Assembly (NCBI RefSeq): GCF_001039355.2
Contig: NW_019775554.1
Coordinates: 190,980 to 254,979, forward strand
Length of the DNA: 64,000 nucleotides
From: Lingula anatina
Lineage: Eukaryota; Brachiopoda; Lingulata; Lingulida; Lingulidae
Direction: 5' to 3'
Shown: positions 1 to 10,252 of the stretch, one piece after another
Layout of the letters: every line of letters starts with the position of its first letter
How positions within the stretch are numbered: position 1 is the first letter of the stretch
Notes under the pieces: generated by a model
The model's database searches: none
What the model was told of the DNA's origin: nothing
Seen by the model: only the letters and a program-made list of their open reading frames with translations
Translations under genes and position numbers: made by a program

Positions 1-1665
1 TCTGTAAGCCACCATGGCACATGAAGATGTATATCAAGATATTTGCACAACTTCATTGCCAACATTGGTGCAATTTGGCCTACAGCTGAAACTCTTTGGT
101 AATCCACAGATGTGAAGCATGTTGAGGCCTGTGAAAGGGATGCCTGTCAGCAAATTGTATGTAATATACATGAGTGACTTAAGGCAGATGTTTTAGGATT
201 TTCCAATTTTTATTTGTCTGTTTAGATAATGCTTAAATGAACATTGTGATGTTATGAGATAATGCTGTCACGCGCAACAAAATTATTCAATTCAAACTAT
301 TGATGTAAGAGCAAAGTATTTGGGGGTGAAAATATGTATCACCTCAACAGCTATCAACACTGTTGTAATACCTGTTTAATCACAACAAAAAGTACTACAG
401 GTTGATAAGAAATTTTCTTGAAAGTTTTACTTTTTATTTTATCACTAAAAAAGTAAAATAATGCTTTTGTTTAGTGGAACATTGCAATTAGGAGCTCATA
501 AACAAAAACATGTAAAACGTAGCAATGGTGCCAAAATATACAAAGTTATGTAGATCACACCTGATCATGTCATGTTAATTTCCATGATAATAGCTGGTAA
601 ATTTTGTCAGTTTTTATTCTGTGCTGGACTGCAGCCATAATTTCTGGCTCCTCTCTCCTCAAAATCCCATAAAATCTTGTTTGATTTAATTATAATTAAA
701 TTGTGTGATTCTTATAAAACCACTATTGACGTTCATGCTGTCTCAATGGGAGAAACTGTTTGTTTCAATTTGTATTCAAATAAACTTTTTGAAAGTTCAA
801 TGGTGCTTCAACTTTTACTCAGATGGTTGTAGAGGAAAGCCCTGTGAACAGATAGAACAGCACCTGGGGGAAGAAATTTTAGTGGCCATAGAAGGATTGA
901 TTAAATCTTAGTACTGATCTGTGATGGGGCCCTTGAGCAGATAACTAGTTGTCTGACCTGTCATATGACCAGCCCATTGAGCCTCTGACAATGATGAAAA
1001 TCAGTAGTACCAATCAAAATGTTAGATCATTGCTATGTTAGTATTGGATAAGTTTTTGCTCTTGTGTGGGTAGTGCACACATCTAAGCAACCAACAAGAG
1101 GTTTCTTTGCACCCCAACCCCAGGTATATTTAGAATCTTATAAAAATGTATGATTTCATGCTGTTATCTGTACTAAAAAGCAAATGATGTGTTTTTCATA
1201 TATAAATTATTCAAATAGGATTGATACATTTGGCAGATTTTAATAAGCAGTACGTGATATATTTGATGCCCCTGTGTGTGGTGATGTCTATTAAGTTACA
1301 CAGTGTGTTTGAATCTTTAGAAGTAGCAGGGGCAAGTCCACAAACTATCAATCAATATATATATATGTAAAACAATTGATTATAGATTGAATAAAAACAT
1401 ATTATTTGACTAAGTTATTGTTACCAAAAAGATTTTGGAATATTAATTTGAAATATTAAATAACATGTTAAAGAAAATTTATTAAGTGCTATATGATACT
1501 GAAAATGAGTTGTGAATATCTAACATACAGTTCTGATGTTAAAAACATGCAGGCCTGGGTTGACTAGTGATCAGGCAGTACCTTGCATGCATTGGGATGC
1601 AGGTGTAGCAGTTGACATATAGCTTGATACAACTGTGAGATGCCGTATGCATGTTTCTTCTTCAG
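1..1665. other. Upstream intronic or intergenic sequence, no gene recognised
   Basis: This AT-rich stretch lies before the first recognisable FAM91A exon. FAM91A1 orthologues have several hundred residues upstream of the first exon seen here, so earlier exons must lie to the left of the window or be missing from the assembly; I found none here. A 68-codon open frame at 705-911 has no recognisable motif and no splice context that supports it. Confidence 0.5.
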
Positions 1666-3090
1666 GGTTTGAAGAGCCATGCAGTTACAATGTTTGAAGT
1701 GGGAAAACTCAACGATGAGTCACTGGACAGCTTCTTATCAGAACTAGATAAGGTAAATTTTTCTGTTTAAACTACATTGAATCAGTTTGAAGCTGCTTAA
1801 GTCATGTGATAAACTGTGCATGCAAACACACAAAAAAGGCCAAGGAAGGGGAGAAATCAGGAATTTGTTTTAATTTCTTAAATTTAACATACTGCATCTG
1901 CTTTACCTTTGATTTATGGGTATTAAATTTTTCCAAGGTTAATGCATCAGCTGAAGGAGAAGCACAGAGGTACTTTGACCATGCAGTAACTTTGAGAGAC
2001 ACCATCAAGTTTCTGAGGTACAACAAGGAGCTTTCCCCTGACCCAGAGTTTGGTAGTATGGGGCTGGACCTCATTAGATGTGAGAGCTTGTTAGGATTGG
2101 ATCCAGGCACATGTTCAAGAGTTCTCAATAAAAATTACAGGTAATGGTAAATTTGTCAATGAATGGATTTTATTTTAATTCATTCACTGGACTCAAATAT
2201 TATCATAAAAACTAATGTTGTGTCCTCATGAAAAGCACTTCAAAATCTGCTGGTTACTGATAAATCAGGTGTTAGCTTTATATATACGTTACATGGGTAT
2301 GATGTAGTAACCAGTACGGGAGGTCCTAGAAAAACACTAGTCCCATGCTTTGGATAGTTAAAACTGTTATAATTTTTGTAAATCTGGTAAAAGAATTAGA
2401 TATAATAATTAGATGTGATGTTATCTAAACAGAATGCATTCATTACTGTAAGTTGAATTTTATCATCTTAATTACATGATGTTATGGTAGAAAGTGCTTT
2501 TCACTGCAGTTTGCTGGTTTCCATGGCACCACTGAGTAATGAAATCAGACCCATTAGTAGCTGCTCTCCTCAGCATATAGGGCCTGCTATCCCTGAGGTA
2601 GGTACTGTCTTTTCCCTGTACCATATGTCAACAGAGACTCAATAATCTTTAATAGATGATGGGTAAAGAAAGTGTGTTTGTGTGACTTTCACATCACATG
2701 TTCTTATACATGTATGCAAGTGACTGTATCACATTTGAAAGCTTTTTGTTAATCGTATTCAAATGAAAAACAAAGCTAATTAACCCAAGGAATAAAAATT
2801 GGAAGATATTTGACAAGAACTTAATACATAGTTATAAAATAAGTTTTAGCTGTTTATCAAGTATAAAATGTTGAAAAGGAAAGTTTTCGATGATTTTTTC
2901 AATGATTTTTGCAAAGGGAACTCGACATCACATTTTTTAAATTCAATTTCATAATTGAGTGATTGGCTTCAGTGTTTTGTTATTACTAAAATATCATTTT
3001 GTGGTTTTGTTGTGCCATGTCACATGAACTTTTGCCTCTCCCATTCTGATGCTATGATGACATGCAATTGTACTTCTATATTATTTGTAT
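1356..3090 (+). repeat. Direct duplication, copy 1 (three FAM91A exons)
   Basis: Nearly identical to 3779-5513, with scattered substitutions and small indels in introns and identical exon translations. It breaks off a few bases before a single N at 3096, just short of the next exon. An allele left unmerged by the assembler is the most likely cause. Confidence 0.9.
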
Positions 3091-6000
3091 TTTTANCGTT
3101 GTTCCACCAATTCTATCGTTCACGCACACAGATATCGACAGCTCTGTATTGCCGCGCATGCCGAAGCTTTGCGGAAATTGCCGAAGGCTAGGAAAATTCT
3201 TCAAAATATACTTTTATTACATTTAATCAAATCCAGACTATCTCCCACTGCCCTGAGTATGGCTAAAGGCTTTCAGTTGTCATCAGACTTTGTAATTTAG
3301 GACAAAAAAATTAAACAGTAACATCTGGTGATGAATAATAGGTAATAGTGCTGCAAGGTGTTGTTTTTTATCCCTGATGTACGAGTAGCTTTTTCTACAG
3401 TTTCTATAATTCTCTTAACGTATGAAAATATGCAGGTTTTCTGATATAATAAGACTTTGATAAAATCAAAACCAATAATACTTTTAAAGTCGAGAGTCGG
3501 GATAAATATCGGCAAGGTGGAGATATATCCCGCCGGCGCTTCCGCAACAGCAAGACTGAAGGACGCAAGTTACAAAGCAAAACATGTTTAGTCAAGTTAA
3601 AGACTTAATTACCGGTTTAACTTCGGCGGCAGTGCCTACTGCTGTGAGCAACATACGCTGTCCATCGTAATCCCCCTATCATTAACACTGTCGGGGACGT
3701 GCGCATTAGCGCGTCTGATGTAGACAGCGTGTGCTATTAAAGTGACCGGGGACTTATTAGCTATAGTGTAGATTTGATGTATATATATGTAAAACAATTG
3801 ATTATAGATTGAATAAAAACATATATTATTTGACTAAGTTATTGTTACCAAAAAGATTTTGGAATATTAATTTGAAATATTAAATAACATTTTAAAGAAA
3901 ATTTATTAAGTGCTATATGATACTGAAAATGAGTTTTGAATGTCTAACATACAGTCCTGATGTTAAAAACATGCAGGCCTGGGTTGACTAGTGATCAGGC
4001 AGTACCTTGCATGCATTGGGATGCAGGGGTAGCAGTTGACATCTAGCTTGATACAACTGTGAGATGCCGTATGCATGTTTCTTCTTCAGGGTTTGAAGAG
4101 CCATGCAGTTACAATGTTTGAAGTGGGAAAACTCAACGATGAGTCACTGGACAGCTTCTTATCAGAACTAGATAAGGTAAATTTTTCTGTTTAAACTACA
4201 CTGAATCAGTTTGAAGCTGCTTAAGTCATGTGCTAAACTGTGCATGCAAACTCACAAAAAAGGCCAAGGAAGGAGAGAAATCAGGAATTTGTTTTAATTT
4301 CTTAAATTTAACATACTGCATCTGCTTTACCTTTGATTTATGGGTATTAAATTTTTCCAAGGTTAATGCATCAGCTGAAGGAGAAGCACAGAGGTACTTT
4401 GACCATGCAGTAACTTTGAGAGACACCATCAAGTTTCTGAGGTACAACAAGGAGCTTTCCCCTGACCCAGAGTTTGGTAGTATGGGGCTGGACCTCATTA
4501 GATGTGAGAGCTTGTTAGGATTGGATCCAGGCACATGTTCAAGAGTTCTCAATAAAAATTACAGGTAATGGTAAATTTGTCAATGAATGGATTTTATTTT
4601 AATTCATTCACTGGACTCAAATATTTTCATAAAAACTTATGTTGTGTCCTCATGAAAAGCACTTCAGAATCTGCTCGTTATGATAGATCAAGTGTTAGCT
4701 ATATATGTACATTACATGGGTATGATGTAGTAACCAGTACGGGAGGTCCTAGAAAAACACTAGTCCCATGCTTTGGATAGTTAAAACTGTTATAATTTTT
4801 GTAAATCTGGTAAAAGAATTAGATATAATAATTAGATGTGATGTTATCTCAACAGAATGCATTCATTACTGTAAGTTGAATTTTATCATCTTAATTACAT
4901 GACGTTATGGTAGAAAGTGCTTTTCACTGCAGTTTGCTGGTTTCCATGGCACCACTGAGTAATGAAATCAGACCCATTAGTAGCTGCTCTCCTCAGCATA
5001 TAGGGCCTGCTATCCCTGAGGTAGGTACTGTCTCTTCCCTGTACCATATGTCAACAGAGACTCAATAATCTTTAATAGATGATGGGTAAAGAAAGTGTGT
5101 TTGTGTGACTTTCACATCACATGTTCTTATACACGTATGCAAGTGACTGTATCACATTTGAAAGCTTTTTGTTAATCGTATTCAAATGAAAAACAAAGCT
5201 AATTAACCCGAGGAATAAAAATTGGAAGATATTTGACAAGAACTTAATACATAGTTATAAAATAAGTTTTAGCTGTTTATCAAGTATAAAACGTTGAAAA
5301 GGAAAGTTTTCGATGATTTTTTCAATGATTTTTGCAAAGGGAACTTGACATCACATTTTTTAAATTCAATTTCATAATTGAGTGATTGGCTTCAGTGTTT
5401 TGTTATTACTAAAATATCATTTTGTGGTTTTGTTGTGCCATGTCACATGAACTTTTGCCTCTCCCATTCTGATGCTATGATGACATGCAATTGTACTTCT
5501 ATATTATTTGTATAAATAACAGGTGAACTCTGTGTGGTTCAAACTGTTCCTGTACCACATCACTGGCTGTGGTCCACCTTCCTTGTTACTAGTTAAGGGA
5601 ACCAGGTTGAAGAGGCTGCCTAAAGTTTTTCAGGTACTGATCTGTTTTTAACCTAGTGCAGATCAAACTTAGGAGAACAAAACCTTAATTTATGTGGGGT
5701 GGGGTTGGGGTGCTTCTGGAATTAAAGCATAAGGCTCTTCAACACGAAACTGATGAGAGTGAGGTCTGATTGATATTGACTGCTTTTTATGTACAGACAC
5801 AGATGTGTCTGTACATATTGCCATCACCTGCGTCTGTCGTCGCCGATGGCGATGGCGATGCCGATGGCGATGCCGATGCCGATGCCGGCGCCGTGCACTT
5901 TCCTTGTAAACACGATAAGTGGAGGGCAGTTTTACTTTTTGGCTTTATATTTACAGAGCTGATGAATATTCATAAAACGCAGGTCAAGTTCGAAAATCAG

Positions 6001-9000
6001 TATGATCGGGCCATTATTGTAGAAGTTATGCTGTTTTTTCACTTTTCAGCATATTTTTCACATTTCCTCAGATTCAATTCTTAGGCATGTTAACAGTCTC
6101 ATTATTAAACTAATAAGATACATAAAAGTGTTTGTTTGACATTTCCTGCATCTTTACAACATTGTTAGTTGATTTTGTAAAAAAGATGGTAAACTTGTTA
6201 TCATGTATTGTGTAATAAAGTTTCAAAAATAGAAAAAAACTCATATCATTGCAGTTTGTCAGATTCAATCATTCACTATGTTCAGAATCTCAGAATGGAA
6301 GAAATTGGACATTTAACACTGCTCTGTTGATATTTTTCCCATCTCATCAATTTTCTTAGTTGATCATATAAAAATGGCAGTAAACTGTTAATTTTGTTTT
6401 ATGTTAAAAATTGTTAAAAATGNNNNNNNNNNNNNNNNNNNNNNNNNNNNNNNNNNNNNNNNNNNNNNNNNNNNNNNNNNNNNNNNNNNNNNNNNNNNNN
6501 NNNNNNNNNNNNNNNNNNNNNNNNNNNNNNNNNNNNNNNNNNNNNNNNNNNNNNNNNNNNNNNNNNNNNNNNNNNNNNNNNNNNNNNNNNNNNNNNNNNN
6601 NNNNNNNNNNNNNNNNNNNNNNNNNNNNNNNNNNNNNNNNNNNNNNNNNNNNNNNNNNNNNNNNNNNNNNNNNNNTTTTTTTTTCACTTTTCAACATATA
6701 TGCAACACTGTAAACACATTTCAAGAAAAACCGATAGGCTTGTTGTCATGAAACTCACAGGAGTAATTGATCTTACTAAAACGCAAGTCAAGTTCGAAAT
6801 CGGCATGCAGCCTGAGTTGGAAAAGCAGTCTAATTGGCTTCTTTTTCTGGAAGTTATGCATGTTCAAAGAGTGAACTTGAACTCCCATGGGCCTGAGGCC
6901 TTATGCTTGTTACACATTTTACTTACATTGGTATTACCTGTTGAGCATAATTAAACTTTGATGTTAAATTTGCAGTTTAACATAATGTACTTTTGCATCA
7001 GAATTGACATTAGCCTATTTTGTGCATAGTTATTTCCTGCTTTTTGTCTGTACATTTGTCAGCTTTGCTGCCTTGTTATAAAAATGGGATAATTGTACTT
7101 TATTGGCACAAACACCATTTTACCAAGGCTGTGTCCTACATATAATCTGGTTACCCAGAATGTTTAACCTTTTGGATGAACAAACCCAGAATAGACTGAC
7201 CATACCAGGATAACAAGATTGCTCTTTAGTACCAGTAGCCTCTGTGACTTTGTGATATTTTTAGACATGTGCAGTATACCTTAAATATTACAATTTAATG
7301 CTTATTAAAACATAAATTCATTTTAGGTGGTGAACCCAATGTGGTAGGAACATTTTTGATAATTAACTGAATTTGTACCCCAATGGCACATCAATTTAGA
7401 TCTATACATGACACATTGAAAAGTCTTTGTTATTGAAATTTTCGCACCTTTACCAATACCTCAAACCAATACTGTATATTAGTTTTATAAACATGACAGC
7501 AATATTATATCTAGGAATACGACCGCCTGCTGGTGACCACATGGGGACATGATCCAGGGGTGCTTGCCACCTCTAACTTGCTGTTGACACTAAACGATGC
7601 CTTGACACACTCTGCTGTACTGATACAGGTCAGTATATTCTTGTTGACCATAGGTCATAGTTCAGCCATTNCTAGCGAGATAGGTCCATAGTTACTATTG
7701 AACTTGAATAGGAAGTCATATACTGGCAATCTAAGTGTGACCTTGAAATTGACCTTTGACCTACTTATAATCATGAACTGAACTCTGCTAATTTCTTTCT
7801 CTTTTAACTCCAAACCTGGCAGAGATAGGTCCATAGTTACTATTAAGTTGAATAGGAAGTCATATACTGGCAATTTACTGTGACCTTGAAATTGACCTTT
7901 GACCTACCTTACGATGAACTTAACTTTGATTGTACCATTTTAAGTTATATATATATTTTTGCGTATTTTGAAAATTCTTGTTGATTGCATAATGATTCAA
8001 GCATAAGACTGGTGGCTGTGTCCCTTATTTTGTGTATGTGGGGGTCTATACGAATGCGCTTGCTCCAGCTGGTGGTACAATATTCGGAGGCGGTATCGCC
8101 TCTCTGATCCTCTAGTTAAAAGATAAATTCATTTAAGGTGGTGAACCCAATGTGGTAGGAACATTTTTGATAATTAACTGAATTTGTACCCCAATGGCAC
8201 ATCAATTTAGATCTATACATGACACATTGAAAAGTCTTTGTTATTGAAATTTTCGCACCTTTACCAATACCTCAAACCAATACTGTATATTAGTTTTATA
8301 AACATGACAGCAATATTATATCTAGGAATACGACCGCCTGCTGGTGACCACATGGGGACATGATCCAGGGGTGCTTGCCACCTCTAACTTGCTGTTGACA
8401 CTAAACGATGCCTTGACACACTCTGCTGTACTGATACAGGTCAGTATATTCTTGTTGACCATAGGTCATAGTTACAGTTATTGTTATTATTATTTATGGT
8501 ATTTTGAATACATTATTAGATATAAACAAATTTTGCATGAGTGCTTCAAGTACCCTGTACAGTTGACTTCTTTTGTAATTGCAGTTCAGGAAATATGGAT
8601 TTTTATTTCATTTAAATGGTATGTTTTTATTGAACAATTTCTCAGTGCCTTCTAAATAGATGTGTGACACTTGTTTCAGGCACATGGATGGCTGGATGAA
8701 GGAATGACTGTACATGTGCCTTTCCCATTGGAAAAGGAGGGTAAAAGAGGTAGGGTGAACAGCCTCTTACAGTTTGATTTTAGTGGTAAATAACATTGAA
8801 AATTAATGCCTTTTTGCAGTCTGTTTAAATTTACATTTGAGGTTTGTCAGCATTGTTGCAAACAGTCTTTCAAAGGGACAATGCATGATCTTGTTCAATT
8901 CTAAATACAGGGCTGTTCAGTAAGGAGAATGTAGAGGCTCACTTTGCTGTCCAAGAACTTGCTTCCAAAATAGACTTGTCACACTCTTGTGGATACGTCA

Positions 9001-10252
9001 CACTCTTGAAAACTGGCAAACCAGAAAAAACTGGTGCTGATTTAAAGACAAAGGCACAACATGTTGAACAGGATGGTCCAGAAAATGGAATCAAAGATTC
9101 TTCAGCAGCAGACACATTGGCTTTTGAATTAGATTCTCTAGGAAATGAAAGTAGTGATACGAGGAAAGAAGAACAGCTTACATTGGATTTGAATGCTACT
9201 TTAGATGGTTCTAATACTGCAGAGCATTTTGGTGATGAAAATGATTGGATGATATTGGATTGTTGCTTTGGACTGCCATTGTTTGACTCACAAGTGAATA
9301 AAGATGTCTGCGCTAGAATAATAGAACATGCAATATGTGATCCGAATAAGTAAGTACTTTTAAAGTTTTTGTTGTTTGTAGTTTATGATTATTGATGTAC
9401 AATGGAAAACTACGGTTTTGACCAGGGAAAATATGCTTATTGCAAAATAAAAACAATTATGAATATTCAGAATAGTATCTTCAAATGTAGTTCTAGAAGA
9501 TTTTGAAATTTTTCTTTGGATGCATCATAACATGGGCTCTCTAGTCTTTTTTTTATCTTTTTTTTTTTTTTTTNGAATAATAGAACATGCAATATGTGAT
9601 CAGAATAAGTAAGTACTTTTAAAGTTTTTGTTGTTTGTAGTTTATGATTATAGATGTACAATGGAAAACTACGGTTTTGACCAGGGAAAATATGCTTATT
9701 GCAAAATAAAAACAATTATGAATATTCAGAATAGTATCTTCAAATGTAGTTCTAGAAGATTTTGAAATTTTTCTTTGGATGCATCATAACATGGGCTCTC
9801 TAGTCTTTTTTTTATCTTTTTTTTTTTCAGTTTAACCCAGTTGTTGCATTCCAGCAGAAAACTGAGCCTCCAGTTACTGTCTTTTATCAATGAATACCAG
9901 GTAAAATGCATATTCTCTATCATTATATGATTCTTGAAAATTGTTCTAACACCAGAAATATATTTAATGGGAAATAAATTTCATGTTTTCTAATTGAAGA
10001 AAATTTTTTTATATTATATCTCAGAAATGCTTTTTTTGTGATGGATAAGTATCGATAGTTGTACAGTGTGGAATCATGGACCTACTGCCAATGTTTTATA
10101 TAATTGTTAATTATTTTTGTGATTTCAAGGACTCCTTAACAGACAATGGAGACAGTGGGTTAACAAAACAAGAACATTCTCCAGTTCCTCAACCAACAAA
10201 CTGTCTTCTCTTCCTTGATGGAAATTTGAGCACATGGGAACTTGGCCAATGA
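1666..10252 (+). CDS. FAM91A1: FAM91A1 orthologue, C-terminal half (5' partial, with assembly-duplicated exons)
   Basis: In vertebrates FAM91A1 binds WDR11 and C17orf75 and helps link TBC1D23 and golgins to endosome-derived vesicles arriving at the trans-Golgi; the same role is inferred here. Exons with GT-AG borders: 1666-1752, 1938-2140, 2510-2597, repeated as 4090-4176, 4362-4564, 4933-5020; then 5523-5633, 7515-7628 (repeated as 8326-8439), 8680-8740, 8911-9349, 9831-9900 and 10130-10252 (stop TGA 10250-10252). One copy of each gives a continuous frame. Hallmark family stretches include [66 protein letters not shown] and [11 protein letters not shown], ending in a short STWELGQ tail. Exon 8911-9349 is variable and acidic, like the low-conservation linker of the family. 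The N-terminal part is outside the window. The triplicate block (378 nt) and the 114-nt exon both start and end in phase 0, so an automatic predictor could wrongly include both copies in frame. Confidence 0.95.
3097..3778. other. Unique segment between the two duplicate copies
   Basis: This 680-bp stretch starts after the N at 3096 and is not similar to the sequence before copy 1 (about 675-1355). If the two copies are alleles, the haplotypes differ structurally here. Otherwise this is the end of a separate contig. It includes a more GC-rich patch near 3640-3760. I recognise no gene. Confidence 0.5.
3779..5513 (+). repeat. Direct duplication, copy 2 (three FAM91A exons)
   Basis: The partner of 1356-3090. 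This copy continues into the intron end and the exon at 5523, so it is the one joined to the rest of the gene. Confidence 0.9.
5634..7514. repeat. FAM91A intron with dispersed-repeat fragments and a 253-base gap
   Basis: It holds a 24-nt inverted repeat (5791-5814; 11-nt arms around a 2-nt centre), a GATGGC/GATGCC hexamer array (about 5841-5888), and two diverged copies of a dispersed repeat sharing an AAACGCARGTCAAGTTCGAAA word (near 5977 and 6779). About 6061-6240 and 6253-6420 are weakly similar to each other. Positions 6423-6675 are N. The open frames here arise from the GC-rich hexamers or from N and are not genes. Confidence 0.6.
6423..6675. other. Assembly gap (253 N)
   Basis: A run of N inside an intron. 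Its flanks are T-rich and resemble each other weakly (TTTTTTCACTTTTCARCATAT near 6033 and 6678), so the gap lies in repetitive sequence. Confidence 0.99.
7308..7662 (+). repeat. Direct duplication, copy 1 (one FAM91A exon)
   Basis: Almost identical to 8119-8473 and carrying the same 114-nt exon. A single N at 7671 follows a few bases after the similarity stops. Confidence 0.9.
7672..7915. repeat. Two direct copies of a TGACCT-rich repeat
   Basis: A unit of about 80 bp (GAGATAGGTCCATAGTTACT, then an AGGAAGTCATATACTGGCAA word, then TGACCTTGAAATTGACCT) occurs near 7676-7762 and again near 7820-7907. TGACCT-rich tandem sequence resembles low-complexity repeats of marine invertebrate introns. The TGACCT words match a nuclear-receptor half-site, but no regulatory role is claimed. 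Confidence 0.6.
8119..8473 (+). repeat. Direct duplication, copy 2 (one FAM91A exon)
   Basis: The partner of 7308-7662. It continues normally into the following intron and the exon at 8680. Confidence 0.9.
9316..9829 (+). repeat. Direct duplication of an exon end plus intron, joined at N 9574
   Basis: 9316-9573 is repeated as 9575-9829 with minor differences (for example GATCCGAAT versus GATCAGAAT in the coding end). The join is a poly-T tract followed by a single N. The first copy carries the real exon end and splice donor at 9349; the second carries the splice acceptor before the exon at 9831. Confidence 0.9.

Noticed and set aside
1802-2128. 108-codon minus-strand frame, repeated at 4226-4552
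   Set aside because: A shadow of the FAM91A exon on the plus strand.
5770-6084. 104-codon frame with an Asp-Gly-Asp-Ala repeat
   Set aside because: The repeat is the translation of the GATGCC hexamer array in an intron. No homologous protein or splice support.
6388-6751. Open frames of about 100 codons around the gap
   Set aside because: Made almost entirely of N.
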